This document shows positions 50,036-58,082 of a stretch of DNA of 64,000 bases, piece after piece. The translations under genes and the position numbers were made by a program. Numbering within the stretch: position 1 is the stretch's first letter; each line of letters starts with the position of its first letter. The stretch is from Hyphomicrobiales bacterium (lineage in GTDB: Bacteria > Pseudomonadota > Alphaproteobacteria > Rhizobiales > Xanthobacteraceae): the NCBI GenBank assembly GCA_017305665.1, contig JAFKKH010000017.1, forward strand, positions 186,001 through 250,000. Direction: 5' to 3'. The notes under the pieces are model-generated. The model was not told where the DNA came from and made no database searches. It saw nothing but the letters and a program-made list of their open reading frames with translations.

Positions 50036-51067
50036 GAACGTCATGGCGATTTGCAGCAGGACCATATCGTAGAGTCCCGAATGCGGCGCCGCCAGCACTG
50101 TCGCGGCAAGGAACACCGCCGCCCTTTCCATCGCGCCCAGCCGCGACCGGAGGGCAGTGACGACCGCAACGATCGCGACGCCGATGGCGACAAGCTGCAC
50201 AGCGGATGCGACTTGCGTCGGCGCGCCAAGCGAGGCCACGCAGGCGTAAACGCTGTTGCCCCACATCCGGCCGGTCTCGATCCACAGATCGTTCGAGCTG
50301 TTCACGTTGGACCAGACCAGCGGAATCCAGCGGATCCAGAGATCCCAGCCGAACATCAAACCACTAAGACCAACCATCACGAGCGGCGACACCGCGGCGG
50401 CGATCAAGGCACGCCACGAACCGGCAGCGATCAGGGCGAACGGGACCAGCACGCAGAACTGAGGCTTGAACGTCAGCAAGCCCAATATGAGTCCCCCCCA
50501 GATCGGACGCGAATCCAGCAGCGCGAAGCCGCCGACGATCAGGGCTGCGACCAGGAACGTGCACTGGCCCGAAATGACGTTGATCGTTACGGCCGGGTAA
50601 AGCAGCACCATGGCGATCGCCATGCCGCCGGCCATCCTGACCAACGGAAACGAGCGCAGCGCCACCACGAGAAGGCCGGCCGACACGATCTGAAAGGCGA
50701 CGTAGGAGCCCAGAAAACCGAGCGGCGCGAACGGCAGCAGGAACACCAGAAAATCCGGCGGATAGGTCCATGGCCGGAAGTCGAGTGGCCGCGACAACCA
50801 GTCGGCGAAGGCCGTGTTGAGAAAATCGGTGAACCGCGTGCCGTCGTAGATCAGCGCGGAATGTCCGTCGAGAACCGAGCGGATGGCGCCGTAGAACACC
50901 ATCCAGTCCGTGCCCAGCGTGTTGTAGTCGAGGCCGATCTTGCCCGGATAGGGAATCGTCGTGATCAGGACCAGCCACTGGTACAGCGACATCAGCACGG
51001 CGGCGATCAGCAGGATCCGCGGCGGACGCAGGACCGGCCGGGCTATCCCGATATCGGCGTTGGTCAA
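49805..51067 (-). CDS. GT87-family (DUF2029) membrane glycosyltransferase
   Basis: This 420-residue polytopic membrane protein has about ten predicted helices. It shows the GT87 features of a periplasmic Asp after the first helix (YNTLGTDWMVFY) and FRPWTYPPDFL. The family uses polyprenyl-phosphate sugars to mannosylate or otherwise glycosylate envelope molecules. Donor and acceptor are unknown here. Its 3' 230 bp are duplicated beyond the NYN gene. Confidence 0.82.
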   Translation of the reverse strand: MTNADIGIARPVLRPPRILLIAAVLMSLYQWLVLITTIPYPGKIGLDYNTLGTDWMVFYGAIRSVLDGHSALIYDGTRFTDFLNTAFADWLSRPLDFRPWTYPPDFLVFLLPFAPLGFLGSYVAFQIVSAGLLVVALRSFPLVRMAGGMAIAMVLLYPAVTINVISGQCTFLVAALIVGGFALLDSRPIWGGLILGLLTFKPQFCVLVPFALIAAGSWRALIAAAVSPLVMVGLSGLMFGWDLWIRWIPLVWSNVNSSNDLWIETGRMWGNSVYACVASLGAPTQVASAVQLVAIGVAIVAVVTALRSRLGAMERAAVFLAATVLAAPHSGLYDMVLLQIAMTFLLLARDPLRQPWMWSLAFVVWLLPTLGPPLLFGIGRLGPLVPIALVLVALFGARSGGAGDNEKAPEAEPYASPTSG

Positions 51068-51718
51068 GAGCGGTCTCCCCGCGCGAAAACGCCGATCGAA
51101 GTCGGCTCACGCGGGCATTCTATCGCGGCGAAACTTTAAGACTGCTTATGCGGCGCGCATGAAAAATCGGGGTGATCTGTTAAGGAAAGCGGTCTGCCGC
51201 CAACGGCGCAAACGAAACTTACCTCTTGATTTGCAATATCATTCTGGAGCGCTGGACTACGCGGCGCCGGCGCATACTCCAATCCCGATACAGACACACT
51301 CCAATGAACTGACAAATCAATGGAGTCTTTCCATCCACTTTCATGTCCGGTTCACGCCCCAATTCTCGCGACCTCACGACAGCATCTGAAGTGTGAGCAA
51401 CCGTTCGACGTGCACGAAACAACGGAGCGAGACTCTGCCGATGGCGTTCGATAGTGACTTCGTTCTTCGGGATGATTGATGCCGGCATCGGTAAGCAATT
51501 CTGACCGAACTGATTGCGCCGAATGACGCGAGAGCTTGTTCGGGCCGTTGCGGCTGATTGTGAATGCCGCTAGCATTAAATTTTAGGGCCGATCGCCCGT
51601 TCAACGAGCGCGTTGAGACTCCGCAAAATCTCCGCGCTCGATCTTTCTGCCGGCCCGTTGCGCTGACACTTACAGATACAAGTTTTTTGCAAGCACAAAT
51701 GTTTTGAGGGAGGCATCC
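51068..51718. other. 651-bp intergenic region, no gene recognised
   Basis: Several frames are open here, but none shows a credible start, domain or codon pattern. A loose inverted repeat actccaat/attggagt lies near 51300-51330. The last 60 bp hold the gagggagg Shine-Dalgarno of the next gene. The region separates the GT87 gene from the NTF2-like gene and is more AT-rich than the core chromosome. Confidence 0.55.
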
Positions 51719-52192
51719 ATGAAAGTTATTACCGCAAGTACGACTGGCGTCGGCATTGCTTTCGCACTTTGTTGTCTGATTTCTCCCGCGTTCGCTGCCG
51801 ACGACGCCATGACCATCGCCAGTGCGTTCAACGCCAAATATGAGCAGGCTGTCGCCTCGAAAGACGCTGCGAAGCTCGCCGAATTCTTCACTCCGGACGC
51901 CGTGTTCCAGAACCCCGTCGGCATATTCAAGGGCAGGGCCGCAATCCAGCACTATCGCGAAGGAGACTTCAAGGCGGGCGTCCAGAAGGAAGACCTCTCG
52001 CTTGCCGCCGCACAGAAAGTCGGTGATGTGATCTACGACTATGGTGAGACCACGATTCACATCCAGTCGCAGTCCGGATCGAAGGATCTCAAGCTGCGTT
52101 GGGGCGCGGTACTGACAAAGTCAGGTAACGACTGGAAGATCGCGCTGCTGACGGCGACCCCGGAAGCGCCACCGCCCCCTCAGAAGCAGTGA
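51719..52192 (+). CDS. Secreted SgcJ/EcaC-type NTF2-like protein
   Basis: This 157-residue protein has a Sec signal ending AFAAD (about residue 26). The mature part is one SnoaL/NTF2-like fold: FNAKYEQAVASKDAAKLAEFF, then FTPDAVFQNPVGIFKGRAAI and a C-terminal WGAVLTKSGNDWKI. The family includes ketosteroid-isomerase-like enzymes and binding proteins; no substrate can be assigned. The ATG at 51719 has a strong gagggagg site. It is the last chromosomal gene before the island. Confidence 0.85.
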   Translation: MKVITASTTGVGIAFALCCLISPAFAADDAMTIASAFNAKYEQAVASKDAAKLAEFFTPDAVFQNPVGIFKGRAAIQHYREGDFKAGVQKEDLSLAAAQKVGDVIYDYGETTIHIQSQSGSKDLKLRWGAVLTKSGNDWKIALLTATPEAPPPPQKQ

Positions 52193-52330
52193 GCAGATAC
52201 AAATCGGCAGGATGCGGGGCGACGCGGGCGCCATGAACGGCCTTGCCTCTCCGCCACCCGGCCATTGTCAATCAACCGGGAGCGCGCAGGGCTTTTGAGC
52301 GCATTTTCTAATGGGAGAGCGCCAGGAAAA

Positions 52331-52352
52331 GAGTGGTGCCCAGGAAAGGACT
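52331..52352. other. Distal attachment site of the island
   Basis: This is a perfect copy of the tRNA-Leu 3' end (core tggtgcccaggaaaggact plus gag). Sequence diverges immediately on both sides. It marks the far boundary of the island, beyond the NTF2-like gene. Confidence 0.9.
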
Positions 52353-52411
52353 GGATCGCCACCGCTCAAATCGACTGATTTGCTAGGGTTTTTGAGCCCA
52401 CCGGCATTTTG

Positions 52412-52434
52412 TGTGTACCGGGTTTGTGTACCGG
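52412..52434 (+). other. Left arm-type integrase-binding repeats
   Basis: Two direct copies of tgtgtaccgg (52412-52421 and 52425-52434) are spaced 13 bp apart. The 17-bp ccgg-g-tttgtgtaccgg unit (52418-52434) recurs with one mismatch at 60684-60700 inside the other end. Paired short repeats inside both att ends are the usual arm sites of tyrosine integrases. Confidence 0.65.
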
Positions 52435-52629
52435 AGACAACGGTCAGAGGGGCGACGGTGTCATCAAGACCTGATCAACCATAATGATCTTGTCGCCCGT
52501 CGTTGCCCGTCCTAAGTTTGTCGTGCTTCGAATCGCTGTAGCCCGCCCGAGCTTTGCTCCGCCAGGCCGAAAGTGATGGTAGGCAACCAACCCACGTAGC
52601 TCCGGCTACCTCGTGAAGGATCAGATGTC
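52435..52629. other. Leader region of the GHKL ATPase gene
   Basis: Together with the att and arm sites this gap totals 437 bp from 52193. No gene is seen. The segment presumably holds the ATPase promoter; aagga lies about 11 bp before the ATG. Confidence 0.5.
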
Positions 52630-54498
52630 ATGACCACCCGCGCAATGCAGGTGGCGAATATTGCGTTCCTTTTGGATCGCCTCGCCGCCGATACTCCCCC
52701 CAATCAGCAGATCCGAGAACTGACGGAGAACGCCCTCGAGGCTATCGAGAGGCGCCAGAAAGCTGGAGACGCATCCGAAGGCGTCATCCGATGGGATGTT
52801 GACTGGGACAATCTCAAACGTACGGGGGAGTACAAACTCTCCATCACGGACAACGGCGATGGCATGACGTCGCAGCAGATGCTGGATTATTTGAACGCTC
52901 TGGCCGTGCAAGGAGCCAACCAAACCCAAGGCATTTCGCAGAACTTTGGCGTTGGGGCCAAGATTACCGCTCTCCATCGCAATAGCCATGGGCTTGTTTA
53001 TCAGTCTTGGCACGATGGTAAGGGGTCGATGGTGAAACTTCACCGCGACGACAAGGAAGGTGTTTATGGCCTGGCCTCCTTCGAGCTTTCCGATGGACCC
53101 GATTGGACACCTCGCATCAAGGACACTTTCAAGCCTTCCGTCATCGACCGGAATGGCACGAAGGTGACGCTGCTCGGCATTTCAGAGGAGAACAACACGT
53201 GCTTTCCGCCCGAGGGGCGGGGGATGAATTGGTTGATCACTTACTTGACGAACCGGTATTTCCGGCTCCCCGAGAACTTGAGGCTTCAAGTTCGAGTGCT
53301 GACGCAGAACGAAGAGGATTGGCCTTCGGAGGAACCGTCCGCGTCGACAAAGACCTTCAACTTTCAGACCGTCGCAGGCTCGAAGGCGTTGTTCGACCAG
53401 TACGCAGAGGCGAAAGGCACGGTGTCCCTCGCAACTGCAGACGCTCATTGGTGGGTGTTCGCCGACCCGAAAGAAGACTCGAAGAAAATGAGTACCCGCG
53501 GCGGTCGAACCTGCAAGGTTGGAATCGTGTTTCAGGACGAGGTTTACGTTCATCTCACGCCCCCAATCGCTCGTCGAATACTTGCAAGCTTCGGGATCGT
53601 GTTCGGGGCAGACCACGTCGTGATCTATATCGAGCCGAAGAAAAGCTTGGAGGTTCGCGCCGATACAGCCCGGAGCCGGATCATCATCAACGGGGAAGAC
53701 GTCCAGGAAGCCAATTGGTTTGAGGTTTGGGGTGCAGAGTTCCGGGAAAAGATGCCGCCCGAAATCAAGGCCAAGATTGATGAGATTATGGCCAAGACTG
53801 AGCGTGACCCTGATGGCAAGACACGTGAACGCATCCTAGAACGGTTACAGCGCATCCGTGATTTGCTGAAGCCGACTCGATACCGACGTGATCCGCAAGG
53901 CACGTTGCGTGCCGCCGGTGAGGCACCTGGCGGAGCATCTGGCTCCGCCGGCGATACTCAGCGTGAGGGCACCTCGACAGGAGGCGGGCGCCGCGGAGGT
54001 ACCTCGAGCGACGACTATCTCGCGGACCTGGTCGAATCCGATGGTGAGTTGGCTCGTCAGGTTGTGGTTTCGACCAAGGAGCCGTCAGTGAAATGGATCT
54101 CCCGCGCGGATGGGACACGGGAGGAGGGCGAATTGGAAGACCTCGCAGCCGAAATCGTGGGCGACAGCCTTTCAGGTGACATGGTCAAGGCCAATCGAGA
54201 TTTTCGAGGATATCGTGACTTGCTTGGATTTTTCTCGAAGGAGTTTAATCCTGGGGGCGATCCGGCAATCAACCGGAAAATCGTGGAGTACATCGAAGAG
54301 TGGATGGAGGGCCAGCTCGTCGAGGCCATCATGACGGTGAGAAATCTGACCAATGGTCGAACATGGACGCCATCGGATATCGATCGTGCCCTTTGCTCGC
54401 ATGCTTTGACCACGGTGATGATGACTCGCTTCCACGTTGTTGAACGGGTGAAGCGCTCGCTTTCCTCCGATATATCGAAGCCGTCCAAAGCGGCGTAA
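52630..54498 (+). CDS. GHKL (MORC/Hsp90-type) ATPase, island cargo
   Basis: This 622-residue protein has a clear Bergerat ATP-binding fold at its N-terminus. The N box is RELTENALEAIE (E33, N34), G1 is TDNGDGM (74-79) and G2 is NFGVGAK (105-111). A transducer-like domain with basic residues follows to about residue 370. A low-complexity Gly/Ser/Arg linker (about 420-470) leads to a C-terminal domain without recognisable similarity. Such ATPases (MORC, MutL, Hsp90) dimerise on ATP; bacterial MORC-like members are linked to defence and DNA transactions. It is the first gene of the island and probably acts with the methyltransferase downstream. No specific function can be assigned. Confidence 0.85.
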   Translation: MTTRAMQVANIAFLLDRLAADTPPNQQIRELTENALEAIERRQKAGDASEGVIRWDVDWDNLKRTGEYKLSITDNGDGMTSQQMLDYLNALAVQGANQTQGISQNFGVGAKITALHRNSHGLVYQSWHDGKGSMVKLHRDDKEGVYGLASFELSDGPDWTPRIKDTFKPSVIDRNGTKVTLLGISEENNTCFPPEGRGMNWLITYLTNRYFRLPENLRLQVRVLTQNEEDWPSEEPSASTKTFNFQTVAGSKALFDQYAEAKGTVSLATADAHWWVFADPKEDSKKMSTRGGRTCKVGIVFQDEVYVHLTPPIARRILASFGIVFGADHVVIYIEPKKSLEVRADTARSRIIINGEDVQEANWFEVWGAEFREKMPPEIKAKIDEIMAKTERDPDGKTRERILERLQRIRDLLKPTRYRRDPQGTLRAAGEAPGGASGSAGDTQREGTSTGGGRRGGTSSDDYLADLVESDGELARQVVVSTKEPSVKWISRADGTREEGELEDLAAEIVGDSLSGDMVKANRDFRGYRDLLGFFSKEFNPGGDPAINRKIVEYIEEWMEGQLVEAIMTVRNLTNGRTWTPSDIDRALCSHALTTVMMTRFHVVERVKRSLSSDISKPSKAA

Positions 54499-54655
54499 GA
54501 ACAAGCGCTCGACCGAAACTCGCCTCGGTCGAGCGCAAATCTAAATTGGCATACGCTCGCGCTTGCTGCCATGCCGCTCGCGGTCCTGGTAACTATCTCT
54601 TAACTAAGCTAAGAACAAAATCAGAACATGATTCGGCTTGGTGGGATAGACTACA

Positions 54656-55300
54656 ATGCAAAATCGGTCGCACGCCGTTATGGCACAGAGGGCGGAGGCG
54701 GCGGACAGCCCCGATGACTTTCCGACCCCACCATGGGCGACCAGAGCCCTATTAGAGCATGTCATCAACGACAGGCATCCTCTCGCAGGGTGCTCCGCGC
54801 TTGAGCCCGCTTGCGGTGCTGGGCATATGTCCCAGGTCCTCAAGGAATATTTCGGACATGTCGAGGCTTCGGATGCACATTCCTATGGATACGGTCCGGT
54901 CCGCGATTATCTGTCCGTCCCGTATGAGGCCAGCACTGTCGATTGGGTAATTACGAATCCGCCGTTTCGACTGGCTGAAGAGTTCGTTCATCGCTCACTG
55001 ATAGTTGCCCGTGTTGGCGTCGCGGTTCTGGTCCGTACGGTTTTTATCGAGAGTTCCGGGCGCTATCGCGCGTTGTTTGAAAAGCGCCCTCCCACAAAAT
55101 TCGCTCAATTTGTCGAACGCGTTCCGATGGTGCGGGGCAGGCTCGACAAGAAGGCGTCGACAGCTACTGGATATGCCTGGCTCGTTTGGGAGAAAGACGT
55201 CAAATCTACCCCGCAGCTCGTATGGATTCCCCCATGCCGCAAACGGCTGGAACGCGAGACCGACTATTATCCAGCTTCTCTGGTCTCTTCCAAAGCTTGA
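54656..55300 (+). CDS. Stand-alone adenine-type DNA methyltransferase
   Basis: This 214-residue class I SAM methyltransferase has DFPTPPWATRALLEHV near the N-terminus, as in phage-type adenine methylases. It carries motif I EPACGAGH (50-57) and the catalytic NPPF (101-104) of N6-adenine or N4-cytosine DNA methyltransferases. There is no target-recognition domain and no adjacent restriction endonuclease, so it is an orphan enzyme. It lies 157 bp after the ATPase gene in the same direction. Its 3' end overlaps the convergent HTH gene by 34 bp. ATG at 54680 is a shorter start. Confidence 0.82.
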   Translation: MQNRSHAVMAQRAEAADSPDDFPTPPWATRALLEHVINDRHPLAGCSALEPACGAGHMSQVLKEYFGHVEASDAHSYGYGPVRDYLSVPYEASTVDWVITNPPFRLAEEFVHRSLIVARVGVAVLVRTVFIESSGRYRALFEKRPPTKFAQFVERVPMVRGRLDKKASTATGYAWLVWEKDVKSTPQLVWIPPCRKRLERETDYYPASLVSSKA

Positions 55301-55590
55301 TCGATATCGGAAACCGCTGCCAGCAGAGCTTCTTTGGCTCGCTCGAGAGCATCGATAGCCCCCTGGGCTGACCTACCTGACAAATACGGGCCGGGAGGTG
55401 GAAGCCGATCCAATGGCGCAGGCTGAACCCAGGTAAACTTATCTCCATTGGAAATTTCACCTATTCGTCCCCCGTTTACGCCAAACCATGCCGCGATGTC
55501 GTGTTGTCGATCGCCCCGCTGGATCATCCCTTTCACCATGGCGGCATCTTCTTCACTCAAGCGAATCCCGCTAGCCTCCGCTCGTGTCAT
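55267..55590 (-). CDS. Small HTH-like island protein
   Basis: This 107-residue protein has an N-terminal helix-turn-helix-like segment (SEEDAAMVKGMIQRGDRQ, then HDIAAWFGVNGGRIGEIS, about residues 12-48). A Pro-rich linker and a C-terminal coiled-coil-like helix (ALERAKEALLAAVSDIDQAL) follow. Good gaggag Shine-Dalgarno. It is convergent with the methyltransferase and lies downstream of the DGQHR gene on the same strand. It may be a regulator of the island; no family is confidently recognised. Confidence 0.7.
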   Translation of the reverse strand: MTRAEASGIRLSEEDAAMVKGMIQRGDRQHDIAAWFGVNGGRIGEISNGDKFTWVQPAPLDRLPPPGPYLSGRSAQGAIDALERAKEALLAAVSDIDQALEETREAG

Positions 55591-55673
55591 GACTAGGCTC
55601 CTCTCTCAGATTTCTGATTCACAGATTTCTTTCGACAAAAATGTTTTGCACTTCGGATTTTCTGACGGATGGA

Positions 55674-55697
55674 GAAGGCCCCGTTTCCGGGGCCTTC
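55674..55697 (-). terminator. Hairpin after the DGQHR gene
   Basis: A perfect 10-bp stem gaaggccccg/cggggccttc (55674-55683 with 55688-55697) with a tttc loop begins 5 bp past the DGQHR stop. T-runs are weak on both strands, so it may terminate or stabilise the transcript. Confidence 0.6.
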
Positions 55698-55702
55698 AAG
55701 GT

Positions 55703-57091
55703 TCAAGCAGCGTTCTCGACCGCTTCATCCTCGTGACGGTTGGGGAGCTTCAACTTCCACCGAATGATATCCCCCAGAACCGGGTAGATGTCGTTGTGCT
55801 TAGCACCGAAGCGCATCAAACCCTTGGTGTCAGTTGAACCGAGATCGCGGTTCGCATTGTCGTGGGGCAGGTAGTCGCTGAGGCCGGGCAGCTTTTTTTG
55901 CCGTTCTGCCGCAGTCATTTCATAGGCCCGCCACATCGGGTTGTTGTGAGAGAAATCCAGATTGGGAATACCATCCAGCAATTCCTCCAGAGCGACTTCG
56001 TCGGATTTTTTGCTCATCGCGAAGTCATAAGTCAGCTTGGCCAGCGCCTTGAGCACGACCGGCTGAGCGGCGACGGTATTCAACTTGGCTTTAGCCTCAC
56101 CGAATCCCGAAATGGACGAAACCGCTTCCCAGAACCGGCGAGCCGTGTCCTCCATCTTGTCCACTTGGCTGGGGACTGCGCCACGGGGATTCGTCTTGTT
56201 CAAGATCAAGATGGAGTTGATGGCAACCAGGTCTTTGCGGGCCATCGAGCCGTCGTGATTGCTCCACTCCACGATGTCCTTCTCCACGACAGGCGCGGTC
56301 AAAATCCCTTCCCCCATCAGTGTGTCCTTGATGAAGACGTTGACCGGATTTGAGTTGTCGAAATCAAAGGCCATGCTTGCCGAGACACTCTTCCCTTTGT
56401 TGTTCAGGTCGGCGAAAAGCTGCCGGCGCTGCTCCGCATCAAGGTTCAGGTGTGCCTCGATCGTCACCGTGCAGTAGTTAAGCGCCAACTGCAGAGCATC
56501 ACGCCAGACCTCCATCTCGGCAGGAGGGATATGTTCCCCCGGCTTACCAGGAAAGAGTGAACCACGCTTGGGATAGGCCTGTGTGGCGCGGACGTTGCGC
56601 AGGAAATCCAGCACGGTATTCATCGCGTACCGGCGGTGCTGGCCGTCGACGACCCACATCAGGGTCGAATGCGAAACACCAATGCGCAGCGAAATCTCAT
56701 CGCCGGCCGGGTTGACCTGTTTCTGCGGCTTCAGATCGTTCATCGTCACCGGAAGATTCACAACGATGGGCTGCAGCGCGTAATAGCGCTGGGGTCCCAG
56801 CACCTTCAGAACTTCCTCGTGATGAGAACTGTCTTTACCTTCAGCCTTGCGCAGATTGGCAGCCGCATGGACCAGGCCCTTCAGGATGTACTGAGCCAGA
56901 AGCCCGGCATGGTTCTTGTCCAGTGGACGCTGAGACACTTCATCGGGGTCCACCGCTCCGTCGTTTGGAACGTCGGACATGTCGATGAAGCGAGCGATAG
57001 GAAGGCGCATGGTGAGGGTCTGCGCACCGAGATTGTAGCTGGCAAGAACGTCTTCGCGGCTTGCCGTGGCTGACGAAAGGTCATAAGTCAT
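55703..57091 (-). CDS. DGQHR-domain (DndB-like) protein
   Basis: This 462-residue protein carries the DGQHR motif at residues 149-153 (WVVDGQHRRYA). It also has the family block QRRQLFADLNNKGKSVS followed by DFDNSNPVN. DGQHR proteins include DndB, the regulator of phosphorothioate DNA modification, and related ParB/sulfiredoxin-like nucleotide-binding proteins found in many mobile elements. No dndA, C, D or E genes are present, so a role in DNA sulfuration is unlikely here. The aaaggat Shine-Dalgarno is good. Six iterons lie 64 bp upstream of the start. Function unknown; a role in regulating the island or in defence is inferred. Confidence 0.82.
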   Translation of the reverse strand: MTYDLSSATASREDVLASYNLGAQTLTMRLPIARFIDMSDVPNDGAVDPDEVSQRPLDKNHAGLLAQYILKGLVHAAANLRKAEGKDSSHHEEVLKVLGPQRYYALQPIVVNLPVTMNDLKPQKQVNPAGDEISLRIGVSHSTLMWVVDGQHRRYAMNTVLDFLRNVRATQAYPKRGSLFPGKPGEHIPPAEMEVWRDALQLALNYCTVTIEAHLNLDAEQRRQLFADLNNKGKSVSASMAFDFDNSNPVNVFIKDTLMGEGILTAPVVEKDIVEWSNHDGSMARKDLVAINSILILNKTNPRGAVPSQVDKMEDTARRFWEAVSSISGFGEAKAKLNTVAAQPVVLKALAKLTYDFAMSKKSDEVALEELLDGIPNLDFSHNNPMWRAYEMTAAERQKKLPGLSDYLPHDNANRDLGSTDTKGLMRFGAKHNDIYPVLGDIIRWKLKLPNRHEDEAVENAA

Positions 57092-57117
57092 AGTAGTTAT
57101 CCTTTAAGTTGCGATAT

Positions 57118-57144
57118 GGCCGGGTAGACCCAATCTACTCGGCC
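57118..57144. other. Inverted repeat in the DGQHR leader
   Basis: An 11-bp stem ggccgggtaga/tctactcggcc (57118-57128 with 57134-57144, one G-T pair) has a 5-nt loop. It is 26 bp before the DGQHR start, in the untranslated leader. On the plus strand it is followed by a T-rich tract, so it could also stop antisense transcripts. Confidence 0.65.
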
Positions 57145-57154
57145 ATTTCTTTTT

Positions 57155-57276
57155 CCAGGGATTTGAAAATCGCCTCCCTGGGATCTTTAATAAAGGACCT
57201 GGCGACTTAATACAATACCCCAGGGACTATATTTTTTCTCCCTGGAAAATGTTTTTAGACCCCTGGAGACTAAATG
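57155..57276. repeat. Six iterons of 21-22 bp upstream of the DGQHR gene
   Basis: Six direct repeats each contain CCWGG, starting at 57155, 57177, 57198, 57220, 57241 and 57262 (steps of 22, 21, 22, 21, 21 bp). Each is followed by an A/T-rich tail approximating rrayTwwaw. Spacing equals two DNA turns, so all sites face the same side of the helix. This fits a cooperative operator or an iteron-type origin. The array lies between the recombinase stop and the DGQHR promoter. Confidence 0.8.
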
Positions 57277-57284
57277 TCAGGAGA

Positions 57285-58037
57285 TTATGCTTTTGAAACC
57301 TGACGGAGGTGCCTTGGTACCACTCTCCGAGAAGCTTTAGTTTCGCCTAACATCCGGGCGACCGCAGTGGCGGCGAAAGGCTTTCCGGAATGACTGACAT
57401 AGCCTGCCCGAGCCAGTTCCGCCGCGATCTCTCTTAGCGACCTCCGTCCGCCCTTCGGGGACTTACGACGGAGCCGCTTTACCAGCGCAATCATGCTGCC
57501 TGCGTTGTCTCGCACATCGATTTCAGCGTGGCTCTTTCGACCCTCGACTTTTACGCCCGTGGCTCGCTTGCGATCCCGCGCAGCCTTCAACTTGCCGACC
57601 AGCCGCGCCTTCTCGAGCTGGGCGAACACACCAGCGATCTGGCGTATGGCGATCTTGAACGGGTCGTTCGTCTCCGTGAGGTTGTCGCCGGAGCTGGTAA
57701 GCACCCGAACGCCACGCTCGATCAGCGCAATGATGCCAGCTTCTTGGACGATCAGTTGGCGCGCAAACCGTGAAGCATCCTCGACCACTACAGTCCGCAC
57801 ACCATTGGTTTCGATCCTGTCCAGCAAGGCTGAGAATCCAGGCCGGCTTTCTATCGGGTCCGCGCCGCTGACATCGTGGTCGTAGAACTCCTCCGTGATC
57901 TCCAGATCCGCCCGCTTCGCAAATACCTCGATCGCGGCCCGCTGGCGCTTGTCACTGTCCTTGTCGGCCCCAACATTCGCCGCACTCGACGTCCTCAGAT
58001 ATGCAATTGCCTTTGTCAATTGCGCTGATTTTACCAT
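57285..58037 (-). CDS. Serine recombinase (resolvase/invertase family)
   Basis: This 250-residue protein has the serine recombinase catalytic domain at the N-terminus, with nucleophile Ser17 in YLRTS. Conserved Arg residues lie in DASRFARQ and the helix E region KARLVGKLKAARDRKR. A C-terminal HTH segment GRRSLREIAAELARAG-YVS follows. The size fits the resolvase/invertase group rather than large serine integrases. An imperfect 28-bp palindrome lies just upstream. It could resolve island multimers or invert a segment; no partner site is proven. Confidence 0.9.
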   Translation of the reverse strand: MVKSAQLTKAIAYLRTSSAANVGADKDSDKRQRAAIEVFAKRADLEITEEFYDHDVSGADPIESRPGFSALLDRIETNGVRTVVVEDASRFARQLIVQEAGIIALIERGVRVLTSSGDNLTETNDPFKIAIRQIAGVFAQLEKARLVGKLKAARDRKRATGVKVEGRKSHAEIDVRDNAGSMIALVKRLRRKSPKGGRRSLREIAAELARAGYVSHSGKPFAATAVARMLGETKASRRVVPRHLRQVSKA

Positions 58038-58054
58038 AAGTTAATCCTATTATT

Positions 58055-58082
58055 TGTTACGTTTTCTTGAGAAATCGTAACA
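58055..58082. other. Imperfect 28-bp palindrome upstream of the serine recombinase
   Basis: Half-sites tgttacg (58055-58061) and cgtaaca (58076-58082) flank an inner tttc/gaaa palindrome; 12 of 14 positions pair. It lies 18 bp before the recombinase start. Its size fits a subsite I-type crossover site or an autoregulatory operator. Confidence 0.65.

Noticed and set aside
51374-52060. 228-residue minus-strand frame over the NTF2-like gene
   Set aside because: Antisense to a well-supported secreted protein gene with a strong Shine-Dalgarno.
55703-57091. Assignment of the DGQHR gene as a true DndB in a phosphorothioation system
   Set aside because: No dndA, dndC, dndD or dndE homologue lies in the island or the window; only the family-level name is supported.
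57155-57276. CRISPR-like array
   Set aside because: Repeats are only about 5-12 conserved bases with a 21-bp period and no spacers of CRISPR length; no cas genes.
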